Shown here: in pieces, positions 7,910-15,270 of the stretch
Layout: every line of letters starts with the position of its first letter
Position numbering within the stretch: the first letter of the stretch is position 1
Source: JBGSLN01 sp041740675
GTDB lineage: Bacteria; Pseudomonadota; Gammaproteobacteria; JBGSLN01
Assembly (NCBI GenBank): GCA_041740675.1
Contig: JBGSLN010000060.1
Location: 1-15,991, forward strand
Length of the DNA stretch: 15,991 bases
Reading direction: 5' to 3'
Program-made: the position numbers and the translations under genes
Notes under the pieces: model-generated
The model's input: only the letters and a program-made list of their open reading frames with translations
What the model was told of the DNA's origin: nothing
Database searches by the model: none

Positions 7910-8539
7910 TTAGGTATTTTTTTCCATTACAACGGGTGGCTGCACCACTCCCAAAGAAATTACTAATTTCAATGCCTGATCGACAGTCATTTGTAATTCC
8001 AATATCTCTTTTTTCGGCAGCAACACTAAAAAACCGGATGTTGGATTAGGCGTGGTAGGAACAAATAATGTCACCATTTCCTCTCCAACAAGTTTTTCTA
8101 CTTCTACAGTTGCGCCCCCAGATTGAAAAGCAATGCACCAAATTCCTTTACGGGGATATTCAATTAAATATACTTTTTTAAATGACTGGCCGTCTTTTGA
8201 AAATAAGGTAGTTGATACTTGTTTCGCTGCATTATAAACAGACCGCACCAAAGGAATCCGGCTTACAATAGCATCCCAAATCACAATTAGCTTACGACCT
8301 AAAAAGTTCGTTACTAATATTCCCGTACCTAAAACTATGACTACTGAGAGCAATACACCCATTCCAGGTAGTTGAAAACCAAATAATTGTTCAGGTTGAT
8401 ATGCTCTAGGTAATAGTTTTAGGGTGACATCAAGTAGATCCACAATAAAGCGAATTACAAACAAAGTGACAACTATCGGTAACCAAACAAGCAATCCTGC
8501 AATAAAATAACCTTTTAATGAATGTTTTAGATTTTTCAT
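7910..8539 (-). CDS. DUF502 family inner-membrane protein
   Basis: The 209-residue protein has two transmembrane segments (about 12-36 and 57-80), then a soluble domain with the family hallmarks IPLVRSVYNAAKQV (95-108), YLIEYPRKGIW, FVPTTPNPTSGF (159-170) and the C-terminal VDQALKLVISLGVV. These identify DUF502, a family widespread in Gram-negative bacteria and also represented by plant COV-like proteins. No biochemical function is established that I know of. Its start lies 1 nt past the stop codon of the zinc-ribbon gene, with an AAAGAG ribosome-binding site inside that gene, so the two are translated together. The zinc-ribbon/DUF502 pair is often found upstream of aspS; here msbA follows instead. 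Confidence 0.88.
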   Translation of the reverse strand: MKNLKHSLKGYFIAGLLVWLPIVVTLFVIRFIVDLLDVTLKLLPRAYQPEQLFGFQLPGMGVLLSVVIVLGTGILVTNFLGRKLIVIWDAIVSRIPLVRSVYNAAKQVSTTLFSKDGQSFKKVYLIEYPRKGIWCIAFQSGGATVEVEKLVGEEMVTLFVPTTPNPTSGFLVLLPKKEILELQMTVDQALKLVISLGVVQPPVVMEKNT

Positions 8540-8540
8540 A

Positions 8541-8825
8541 TTACTCTTTTTTTGATAAATCAGTTTTTTTAGGATCGGCTACTTTTACATCTGTAGCAGG
8601 TGTATCTGAGGATGTTTCTTTAATAACTTTCTCTGTTGGTTTTTTATTTTTGAAATCTGTTACATACCAGCCTTCTCCTTTCAATTGAAAAGCAGTACTT
8701 GAAACTTGTTTTTCCATTTTGTTCTTTCCACAAGAAGGACATTTAGTCAGTGGCTTGTCTGATATTTTTTGAATAAACTCTTCTTTGTGGCCACATGCTG
8801 CACATTGATACTCGTAAATTGGCAT
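8541..8825 (-). CDS. FmdB-type zinc-ribbon protein
   Basis: The 94-residue product begins MPIYEYQC, the standard start of this family, and carries one zinc ribbon with the pairs CAAC and CPSC, followed by KMEKQVSSTAFQLKGEGWYVTDF. The remaining third is a Lys/Asp/Thr-rich, probably disordered tail. The family was named for a putative regulator in methylotrophs, and its role in proteobacteria is unknown. The frame is open to an earlier ATG at 8849 (8 extra residues), but GGAG (8831-8834) sits 5 nt before the ATG at 8825 and the family start agrees, so 8825 is chosen. It is the first gene of the leftward unit leading to DUF502, msbA and lpxK. Confidence 0.9.
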   Translation of the reverse strand: MPIYEYQCAACGHKEEFIQKISDKPLTKCPSCGKNKMEKQVSSTAFQLKGEGWYVTDFKNKKPTEKVIKETSSDTPATDVKVADPKKTDLSKKE

Positions 8826-8894
8826 TTTTACTCCGAACTTTGATGACACATTTCTAAAATTCCAGGTTTTTACTACAAAAAACTCCAGAGACTC

Positions 8895-9068
8895 GCACTA
8901 ACTCAACGGTAAGATTTACGAAAAACAAGCATTGTAGAAGAGTTTCTAGGCTCATTTTATTTATTTGGCTGAATTCGAGTAACTCGGGTTATTAGTAATA
9001 AATACAAAATAACGAAGAAGCCCACCAAAAGTTGAAGTTTTTCGTAAGTCCTAACCTGACTTAGTTGC
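8895..9068. repeat. Imperfect 32-nt inverted repeat pair, about 110 nt apart
   Basis: The left arm is 8895-8926 and the right arm 9037-9068. The inner 11 nt are a perfect inverted match (TTACGAAAAAC at 8916-8926 and GTTTTTCGTAA at 9037-9047). Outward the match continues with two single-nt gaps and about five mismatches (roughly 26 of 33 aligned positions), starting with GC-ACTAA in both arms. The element spans about 174 bp and has no coding content. A MITE-like relic, a structured transcript, or paired regulator sites are all possible; no target-site duplication is evident. Confidence 0.45.
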
Positions 9069-9076
9069 AACTAAGT
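9059..9076. promoter_or_regulatory. 18-bp perfect palindrome, candidate operator of proS
   Basis: ACTTAGTTGCAACTAAGT is fully self-complementary. It covers the candidate -35 hexamer of proS (TTGCAA, 9065-9070), the position expected for a repressor operator. The regulator cannot be named from sequence. Confidence 0.45.
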
Positions 9077-9093
9077 TTACAGCATAATATTAT
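9065..9093 (+). promoter_or_regulatory. proS: Candidate sigma-70 promoter of proS
   Basis: A -35 box TTGCAA (9065-9070, 4 of 6 to consensus) and a -10 box TATTAT (9088-9093, 5 of 6) are separated by 17 bp, the optimal spacing. The -10 box ends 35 nt before the proS start codon. Confidence 0.45.
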
Positions 9094-9128
9094 ACAATTA
9101 TTCAACCATTTTGCGAAGTCTAGATTTT

Positions 9129-10829
9129 ATGCGAACCACATATTACCTTTTGGCAACATTAAAAGAGATCCCAACAGATGCTCAAATTATCAGTCATCAA
9201 TTGATGCTACGTGCAGGTATGATTCGTAAGCTTGCCGCTGGCATTTACAATTGGTTACCACTTGGATTTAAAGTTTTGCAAAAGGTTGAACAAATTGTGC
9301 GGGATGAAATGAATAAAGCTGGCGCATTAGAATTGCTATTACCTGCTATTCATCCAGCGGAAGTCTGGCAAGAAACGGGTCGATGGGACAACTTTGCTCC
9401 GCCTTTGCTAAAAATGAAAGACCGACATAAACGAGATTTTTGTTATGGTCCTACTCATGAAGAAGTAGTTACTGATTTAATGCGCCGTGAATTAAAAAGT
9501 TATAAACAATTGCCCATTATCGTTTATCAAATTCAACATAAGTTTCGCGATGAGTTACGACCTCGTTCTGGTGTGATGCGCGCACGAGAATTTTTGATGA
9601 AGGATGCTTATTCATTTAATGCTGACAAAACCTCATTACAAGAGTCTTATGATAAAATGTATCAAGCCTATCATAATATATTCACTCGTCTTGGTTTAGA
9701 TTTTCGCGCTGTATTAGCTGACACTGGCGCCATAGGCGGAACAGCTTCCCACGAATTTCAAATCTTGACGCCGTCAGGAGAAGATACCATTGCAATCAGC
9801 GATAGTAGTGATTACGCAGCTAATACTGAAATGGCAGAAGCCGTTGCACCTACAGGAACTCGAGCAGCCCCTAATCAATTCATTGAAAAAGTTTCCACTC
9901 CTAATATTAAAACCATCGAAGAATTAACTACATTTTTAAAATGCGATGCAAGCCAATGTGTAAAAACGCTTATTGTGCATGGCAAAAAAAATCAATTAGT
10001 TGCTTTAGTATTACGCGGAGATCATGAGTTAAATGTTGTGAAAGCAGAAAAGCTAGCAGAAATTGCCGCGCCATTAACTTTAGCCTCGGCCAAAGAAATT
10101 GCAGCAACTTGTGGCTGTGAACCTGGTTTTATTGGCCCAGTTAATTTAAATTTAACGATGATTATTGATCGAAGTGCAGCACATTTAGTTGATTTTATTT
10201 GTGGTGCCAATAAAAATGATATGCACTTAACAGGTGTTAATTGGGAACGTGATTTACCATTGACTACCATTGCTGATATTCGAGTTGTGGTTGACGGAGA
10301 TCCGAGTCCAGATGGGAAAGGACATTTGAAATTAGTTCGCGGCATTGAAGCCGGGCATATTTTTCAGCTTGGTGATAAATATTCAAAAGCGATGAATGTG
10401 ACATTTTTAGATGAAGCTGGGAAACAGCAAATCATGGAAATGGGTTGTTATGGATTTGGAGTATCACGTATCGTTGCAGCTACTATTGAGCAAAATCACG
10501 ATGAAAAAGGTATTGTTTGGCCTGAACCCATGGCGCCTTTTGATGTCGCATTAGTACCCCTTAATTATCACAAATCTGAACGTGTTCGTGAAGCAACTGA
10601 TAAACTATATGCTGAACTGAAACAACAAGGTTTTGATGTGTTGTTAGATGATCGTAATGAGCGTCCTGGTGTGATGTTTGCAGATATGGATTTGATCGGC
10701 ATTCCACACCGCTTAGTTATTACTGAACGCGGTTTAGATGCAGGTACGCTTGAATATAAGAATCGTCGTAAAGCAGTAACTGAAAATATTTCAATTGAAC
10801 AAATAGTAGTATTTTTAACACAAGTTTAA
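9129..10829 (+). CDS. proS: Prolyl-tRNA synthetase, bacterial type with editing domain (ProS)
   Basis: Class II aminoacyl-tRNA synthetase that charges tRNA-Pro with proline. From ATG 9129 the protein has 566 residues (E. coli 572) and aligns from its first residues, MRTTYYLLATLKE, with E. coli ProS. Seen in order: LRAGMIRKLAAGIYNWLPLG, GPTHEEVVTDLMRRELKSY, motif 2 FRDELRPRSGVMRAREF, the inserted trans-editing (INS) domain from about residue 220 to 400 that removes mischarged Ala-tRNA-Pro, motif 3 GCYGFGVSRIVAATIEQ, and the anticodon-binding domain with RPGVMFADMDLIGIPHRLV. The frame is open back to a TTG at 9111 (six more residues), which homology does not support. The ribosome-binding site is weak (GAAG, 9115-9118). 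It stands alone, divergent from the zinc-ribbon unit. Confidence 0.97.
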   Translation: MRTTYYLLATLKEIPTDAQIISHQLMLRAGMIRKLAAGIYNWLPLGFKVLQKVEQIVRDEMNKAGALELLLPAIHPAEVWQETGRWDNFAPPLLKMKDRHKRDFCYGPTHEEVVTDLMRRELKSYKQLPIIVYQIQHKFRDELRPRSGVMRAREFLMKDAYSFNADKTSLQESYDKMYQAYHNIFTRLGLDFRAVLADTGAIGGTASHEFQILTPSGEDTIAISDSSDYAANTEMAEAVAPTGTRAAPNQFIEKVSTPNIKTIEELTTFLKCDASQCVKTLIVHGKKNQLVALVLRGDHELNVVKAEKLAEIAAPLTLASAKEIAATCGCEPGFIGPVNLNLTMIIDRSAAHLVDFICGANKNDMHLTGVNWERDLPLTTIADIRVVVDGDPSPDGKGHLKLVRGIEAGHIFQLGDKYSKAMNVTFLDEAGKQQIMEMGCYGFGVSRIVAATIEQNHDEKGIVWPEPMAPFDVALVPLNYHKSERVREATDKLYAELKQQGFDVLLDDRNERPGVMFADMDLIGIPHRLVITERGLDAGTLEYKNRRKAVTENISIEQIVVFLTQV

Positions 10830-10843
10830 GTTTTTGAAAAAAT

Positions 10844-10879
10844 TCTGACTATTTTATTTAGTATAATAAAATAGTCAGA
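10844..10879 (-). terminator. Intrinsic terminator after the GDSL hydrolase gene
   Basis: A 15-bp perfect stem (arms TCTGACTATTTTATT and its complement, 10844-10858 and 10865-10879) closes a 6-nt loop. On the minus strand the stem is followed by AATTTTTTC, a U-run as expected for Rho-independent termination of the leftward FadL/GDSL unit. On the plus strand the flank is not a clean U-run, so it would stop proS transcripts less efficiently. Confidence 0.8.
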
Positions 10880-10899
10880 TTATAGACTGGGAATATTTT

Positions 10900-11967
10900 T
10901 TATAACTGTACTGAATTCCGTAAAACGTCAGCAGCAATAATTGTATCCACTTTAGTGGTTGGGTGAATGTAATTAAAAAATATGAAACTATCTGGGTTAC
11001 CGTTACCATTAGGATTTACTGGATTACACCAAATTGCTTGATTAGTTGTTGTAAAATTATAACCAATACCATCTACTACACCGACGGGATGATTAATAAC
11101 AAAATCTAACAATGGTTGGGGATTATAAAAATAAATTGCAATACCTGGATAGTTTGGATTATTTGCTGCGTTAGACAATAAATTTTGAAGTGCTTGGTTC
11201 CACTGCAAACTGAGCTGAAATAATTGTGTTGCTAGCCCTGGTTTATTTAATGCCCCTACCAGTGGCGCTAAAGGATTTCCAGGAGGTCCTGCTACCAGAG
11301 GTGTTTGAGAAAGATCTGGCATTCCAATAAATAAAAAATTTCTAGCGCCGGCATTATACATAGTTGAAATATAGGCGGAAATAGTTTTAAAATCATTGGG
11401 AATTACTATGTTTTGAAGTACTGCTGGCGCATTAGTTGAGTTGAAAAATATTGTGTCAAAAATATCATTCGCACCGCCCCAAAAAACATATAAATCGGCA
11501 GGATAGGCCGTACCATTTTGACGAAAATAGTTGCCCACTTCTCCCATCAGTATATTTGGATTATTGGGAGCTGTGCCAAAAATGAAATTCCCTGGTGAAT
11601 TTTGCGAATTTGATGGTTGATTAGGATCATTTGGAATTGCACTGGGAGGAATGATAGTTGCACCGGCAACGGCAAAATCATTACCACTTAATTTTGATGG
11701 AAAAGCATGCCAATTAAAAAAATATTGATTGAAATGCATATTGTTCCATGGAGTGCCGGGAGCAGTGCCACCCACTGGATTGGTGACGGGTGCAGTTACA
11801 TCAAAACATGGTTGTGTTGCAGTTTGTTCCACATAGTTCCCATTATCCGATAAACTGTCACCAAAATAAAAAGTAAGCGCGAAGATAGGAGGCAAACCAT
11901 TTGCGTTAACAAAATTCGCGTAGCAGGTTAAAAAACATGACAATATTAATAAAGTAATTTTTCGCAT
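10900..11967 (-). CDS. Secreted SGNH/GDSL-family lipase or phospholipase-like protein
   Basis: The 355-residue protein has a Sec signal peptide with likely cleavage after VNA (residue 22). SGNH blocks follow: FGDSLSDNGN with nucleophile Ser38, Gly102 in AVAGAT (oxyanion hole), GGANDI with Asn167, and the C-terminal block FNYIHPTT with His335. The Asp normally three residues before the catalytic His (D-x-x-H) is Asn332 (codon AAT), so the usual triad is incomplete; some SGNH enzymes work with a Ser-His dyad. Cys54 and Cys314 could form a disulfide in the periplasm or outside the cell. The sequence is rich in Asn, Pro and Gly. AAGAGG 9 nt before the ATG supports the start. It follows the FadL-type porin gene by 22 nt and ends before a strong terminator, so the two are probably one transcript. 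The substrate cannot be told; known relatives act on phospholipids, lysophospholipids, acylglycerols or esters. Confidence 0.88.
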   Translation of the reverse strand: MRKITLLILSCFLTCYANFVNANGLPPIFALTFYFGDSLSDNGNYVEQTATQPCFDVTAPVTNPVGGTAPGTPWNNMHFNQYFFNWHAFPSKLSGNDFAVAGATIIPPSAIPNDPNQPSNSQNSPGNFIFGTAPNNPNILMGEVGNYFRQNGTAYPADLYVFWGGANDIFDTIFFNSTNAPAVLQNIVIPNDFKTISAYISTMYNAGARNFLFIGMPDLSQTPLVAGPPGNPLAPLVGALNKPGLATQLFQLSLQWNQALQNLLSNAANNPNYPGIAIYFYNPQPLLDFVINHPVGVVDGIGYNFTTTNQAIWCNPVNPNGNGNPDSFIFFNYIHPTTKVDTIIAADVLRNSVQL

Positions 11968-11989
11968 AGTATATACCTCTTGTATAATA

Positions 11990-13309
11990 TTAACTAAACT
12001 TTAAGTTGTATTGTAAACCAACTAAATTCGCATTACCTGAATAGTTCGCATTAAATGTTTGCAAACCCAGAGAATTTTCTGACACACTGTTTTGAATAAA
12101 AACATGTGCATAACCAAAGCTGATATCAGATCGATTATTGATATCATAAGTTGCACCCATAGTCACCCAATACCGATTATTATCAGGTAATCGCGCATTA
12201 CGTAACGTATCACTCGTAATGGGGGTTTCATCATAAGCTAACCCCATACGTAATAGCAGATCGGGTCTAATTTGATAGCTTTGACCAACAGCAAAACGCC
12301 AAGTGTCGCGATAGTTGAATAAGATAGTTTGAGAAGGCATAGCCGATGAGTTTGGACAATTACCTACATAGTTCAAGGTAATACTTTTTAAAGCGCTCCA
12401 ATTAATATATTCTATATCACTCATGACGGTCCATTTAGATGTCATTTCGTGCGAGGCACTAAGCGTTGCATATCCTGGTAAAGTCAAACTTGATGATAGG
12501 CTTGCATTTTGTATACCTGCTAAAGTAAATAATTGTTGTAAAGAATATAAACTGCTACTACTTAATTTTTCATTACCTTGTAATGATGATTGATTAATTT
12601 GTGAATGATAGGCTAAACCTAAAGCGGTGGCATCAGTTGGCTTAAATTCAACACCTGCATCCCAACCTAAAGCCCAACCATTGGCTTTATTATCACTGAT
12701 AACATCACCAGGCTGAGCTAAGAATGACGGAAATTGTAAAATTCCTTGTCCATCTACTATTTGACTCAAATTAGCACTGGTATAATTTCCAATTAAACCA
12801 CCACCGATAGAAAAACGAGGATCTATTTTATAAGCTATTGATGGGTTGATGTTAATAGAAGTAATTAAAGACTCGACAGCAAAATAGCGGGCAATAGAAG
12901 TTTCTGGATAACTTGTTTCTAAACCAAAAGGTACTTCAGTACCGATACCGAAAGACAATTTTTGATTCACAGGTTTAATAAAATAAAATCCAGGAATATA
13001 ATTCTCTGTGCCTGGTCCTTTGGTGCTACCGGTAATATTTCTTCCATCAAAACCTGTTGCTTGTGTAGGAGTAAAATCAATATCACTATGCACTAAAATA
13101 CCAGAAAGGCCCATTTCTGTTTGATCAACAAAAGCCATCCCAGCTGGGTTATAATATTGAATACTGGGATCAGTGGTTACTGTGGTGCCCGCATTTCCCT
13201 GCCCCATCATTACCGCACTTTGTTCATAAGATTGAAATGATGCAGCAAAAGCTACAGAACTTAAAATTCCCCAAGAAACAGCCACTGCTAATATTTTTTT
13301 TTGAAGCAT
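11990..13309 (-). CDS. FadL/OmpP1-type outer-membrane channel
   Basis: The family forms 14-stranded outer-membrane beta-barrels with an N-terminal hatch that carry long-chain fatty acids or other hydrophobic compounds inward. The chosen start is ATG 13309 (439 residues): it gives a normal signal peptide, MLQKKILAVAVSWGILSSVAFA, then the mature start ASFQSYEQSAVMMGQGNAG. The upstream 24 codons in frame (to 13381) would bury the signal peptide and are left out. The hatch shows the hallmark DPSIQYYNPAGMAF; the rest alternates hydrophobic and polar residues as in beta-strands, and the chain ends in LKFS with LQYNLKF, near the aromatic-terminated last strand of porins. The GDSL hydrolase gene follows 22 nt later. 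Substrate is not determined; toluene-type FadL homologues look similar. Confidence 0.9.
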   Translation of the reverse strand: MLQKKILAVAVSWGILSSVAFAASFQSYEQSAVMMGQGNAGTTVTTDPSIQYYNPAGMAFVDQTEMGLSGILVHSDIDFTPTQATGFDGRNITGSTKGPGTENYIPGFYFIKPVNQKLSFGIGTEVPFGLETSYPETSIARYFAVESLITSININPSIAYKIDPRFSIGGGLIGNYTSANLSQIVDGQGILQFPSFLAQPGDVISDNKANGWALGWDAGVEFKPTDATALGLAYHSQINQSSLQGNEKLSSSSLYSLQQLFTLAGIQNASLSSSLTLPGYATLSASHEMTSKWTVMSDIEYINWSALKSITLNYVGNCPNSSAMPSQTILFNYRDTWRFAVGQSYQIRPDLLLRMGLAYDETPITSDTLRNARLPDNNRYWVTMGATYDINNRSDISFGYAHVFIQNSVSENSLGLQTFNANYSGNANLVGLQYNLKFS

Positions 13310-13312
13310 ATT

Positions 13313-13358
13313 TATACTCGCTATTATTATTTTAATTAAATATACCTGCCCGAGTATA
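13313..13358 (-). promoter_or_regulatory. Inverted repeat before the FadL-type gene
   Basis: TATACTCG (13313-13320) and CGAGTATA (13351-13358) form an 8-bp inverted repeat with a 30-nt spacer. The arm nearer the gene includes the CGAG that would serve as ribosome-binding site for ATG 13309, and the outer arm contains TATACT, a possible -10 box. If both arms are transcribed, the stem would hide the ribosome-binding site. Confidence 0.3.
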
Positions 13359-13365
13359 CGAAACT

Positions 13366-13377
13366 TTTTGTACAAAA
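13366..13377. promoter_or_regulatory. 12-bp palindrome upstream of the FadL-type gene
   Basis: TTTTGTACAAAA is perfectly symmetrical and lies just upstream of the candidate -10 box, so it could be an operator of the FadL/GDSL unit. It does not match the E. coli FadR operator. Chance occurrence in AT-rich DNA is possible. Confidence 0.25.
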
Positions 13378-13404
13378 GCACTCATTTTTTAGAATATTAA
13401 GTGC
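13378..13404 (-). terminator. Weak candidate terminator after the ABC transporter unit
   Basis: On the minus strand GCACTTA and TGAGTGC form a 7-bp stem (one G-U pair) with a 13-nt loop, followed by TTTTG. It is 41 nt past the stop codon of the fused ATPase. The stem is short and the U-run brief, so termination may be partial and read-through into the FadL-type gene is possible. Confidence 0.35.
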
Positions 13405-13445
13405 CCGATTTAATAGCATTTTTCTATAAGATGAAAACGTTGCTT

Positions 13446-15269
13446 TTAATAGAAATTCGCTGTTCTAATTAACTTTTTGGTGTAATTTTGTTCAGGATAA
13501 TTGAGTACTTGTTCAGTTGTACCTTTTTCAATAATTTGTCCTTTTTTCATTACAATAATTTCATCTGCAAAATACGCTACTACAGCCATATTATGACTAA
13601 TAAACAAATATGTGAGTTGGTGTTGAACTTGAAGTGCTTTTAATAAATTAATGATTTGTGCTTGAATTGATAAATCTAAAGCACTGGTAGGTTCATCGCA
13701 AATAATTACTTGCGGCTCAACTGCCAATGCTCTCGCAATACAAATTCTTTGTCGCTGGCCTCCTGAAAATTCATGAGGATAGCGCATGATACTATCCTCG
13801 GGTAATCCCATTTGGCGAATTAATTGTTCGACGGTTTTAGTTTGTGTCTCTTCACTGCCGATTTTTAAAGAACGCATTCCTTCCGCAATAATATCACCAA
13901 CTAACATTCGTGGATTCAACGAAGAAAAAGGATCTTGAAAAATTATTTGGGCATATTTGCGAAATAATTGTTGCTGAGAGAAATCAACCTGCGGGAATTT
14001 AATTAGCCCTGCCGTATGAGGAATCAATCCTAATATTGACTTGGCTAATGTAGTTTTGCCACATCCAGATTCTCCCACAATGGCAGTAGTTCTACCCCTA
14101 TTAATCTGAAAACTAACTCCATCTACTGCTTTTACATAGCCCTTTACTCGTTTTAAGATCCCTTTTCTTATTGGAAAATAAACTTTCACATCTTCAAGTT
14201 CTAAAACCAGCTCTTCATTAATAGAAGCAATTTTAGACGGAGAACTTGAAGAAACTGCCTGAAACTGAGAAACTTTCTTTTCTTTAAAATCTAAAATGAA
14301 AGTCGTTGGAAAAGTGTCATCATATAAGATACAAGCAACTTCACTTTGTTGAAAACTAATAAGTTTCGGCTGTTTAATTAAACAATTATCACTTCGAAAT
14401 GGGCAGCGCTGATAAAAAATACACCCTTCTACTTTTTGAGTTAATGGTGGAACAACACCTTCGATACTTTGCAGCATCATGCCTCTTTTAGCGAAGCTTG
14501 GCATACTTTCAAATAAACCCTGACTATATGGATGCAAAGTTTTTTGAAAAAATTTCTCTTTAAGTCCTAATTCCATTAAATAACCTGCATACATCACCGC
14601 AACTCGATCTGCAATTAACTTTACTACTGAAATATCATGAGTAATCAATAAAATAGTTAAGTTATTTTCATGCTGTATTTTTTTCAGTAGCTTCAAAATT
14701 TCATATTGGACTGTTACATCTAATGCTGAAGTTGGTTCATCAGCAATTAATAATTCTGGTTCACAAGCTAATGCCATCGCAATCATGATTCGCTGTTTCA
14801 TTCCACCTGAAAGTTGATGTGGATACGAATCATAGAGTTCTTCTGGATCTTTTAATTCAACTTGGTTGAATAATTCTATCACTCTTTTTTTAACATAAAT
14901 TTTAGGACAAATTTTATGGGCTATGAGAGTTTCAGCTACTTGTCTACCCACAGTCATAACAGGGTTAAGTGAAGTCATTGGTTCTTGAAAAATCATACTG
15001 ATTTTTTTACCGCGAATTTTTTTCATCGCACTTTCTGGATATTCACTGATATCTTTTCCTTGAAATAAAATTTTACTCTCTTTTCCTAATAATGCATTAT
15101 CAGGTAACAAACCTATAATGGCTAAACTCAATAACGTCTTTCCTGAGCCAGACTCTCCTAATAAAGCTAATAACTCCCCTTTATTTATTGAAAGACTCTC
15201 AATAAAAACTGCATCTCTTGCATGTTTTTGATTATTAAATTTTATAGTCAGTTGCTTCAAATTCAGCAT
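13446..15269 (-). CDS. Fused double ATPase of a peptide-type ABC importer (YejF/OppDF-like)
   Basis: One chain of 607 residues joins two ATPase units of the Opp/Dpp/Yej class that power uptake of peptides or similar solutes. Unit 1: Walker A GESGSGKT (38-45), signature LSGGM (153-157), Walker B LLIADEP (173-179), His211, then an oligopeptide-transporter C-terminal domain with cysteines 283, 289, 296 and 313 (CIFYQRCP motif). A linker rich in Ser (about 335-350) leads to unit 2: Walker A GESGCGKT (399-406), signature FSGGQ (501-505), Walker B VIICDEP (521-527), His559. Both sites look intact. Unit 2 lacks the cysteine domain. E. coli YejF has the same fused layout with 529 residues. The start is ATG 15269, 1 nt after the permease stop codon, with AAGGA upstream; a longer reading to 15353 would run into the permease gene. 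Confidence 0.92.
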   Translation of the reverse strand: MLNLKQLTIKFNNQKHARDAVFIESLSINKGELLALLGESGSGKTLLSLAIIGLLPDNALLGKESKILFQGKDISEYPESAMKKIRGKKISMIFQEPMTSLNPVMTVGRQVAETLIAHKICPKIYVKKRVIELFNQVELKDPEELYDSYPHQLSGGMKQRIMIAMALACEPELLIADEPTSALDVTVQYEILKLLKKIQHENNLTILLITHDISVVKLIADRVAVMYAGYLMELGLKEKFFQKTLHPYSQGLFESMPSFAKRGMMLQSIEGVVPPLTQKVEGCIFYQRCPFRSDNCLIKQPKLISFQQSEVACILYDDTFPTTFILDFKEKKVSQFQAVSSSSPSKIASINEELVLELEDVKVYFPIRKGILKRVKGYVKAVDGVSFQINRGRTTAIVGESGCGKTTLAKSILGLIPHTAGLIKFPQVDFSQQQLFRKYAQIIFQDPFSSLNPRMLVGDIIAEGMRSLKIGSEETQTKTVEQLIRQMGLPEDSIMRYPHEFSGGQRQRICIARALAVEPQVIICDEPTSALDLSIQAQIINLLKALQVQHQLTYLFISHNMAVVAYFADEIIVMKKGQIIEKGTTEQVLNYPEQNYTKKLIRTANFY

Positions 15270-15270
15270 A

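Larger units (their letters stand above)
8826..9128. other. 303-bp divergent intergenic region
   Basis: The region between the zinc-ribbon gene (leftward) and proS (rightward) holds no credible ORF. It contains an imperfect inverted repeat (8895-8926 against 9037-9068), a small CGAGTAACTCG inverted repeat near the middle, an 18-bp palindrome (9059-9076) and a likely proS promoter (9065-9093). I could not find a convincing promoter for the leftward unit. Confidence 0.7.

Noticed and set aside
10022..10345. Minus-strand ORF of 107 codons inside proS
   Set aside because: It lies opposite the conserved ProS editing domain; Ser/Pro/Lys-rich shadow without motifs.
13310..13381. N-terminal extension of the FadL-type protein to the upstream ATG
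   Set aside because: It would place 24 residues before a complete signal peptide; ATG 13309 gives a standard export signal.
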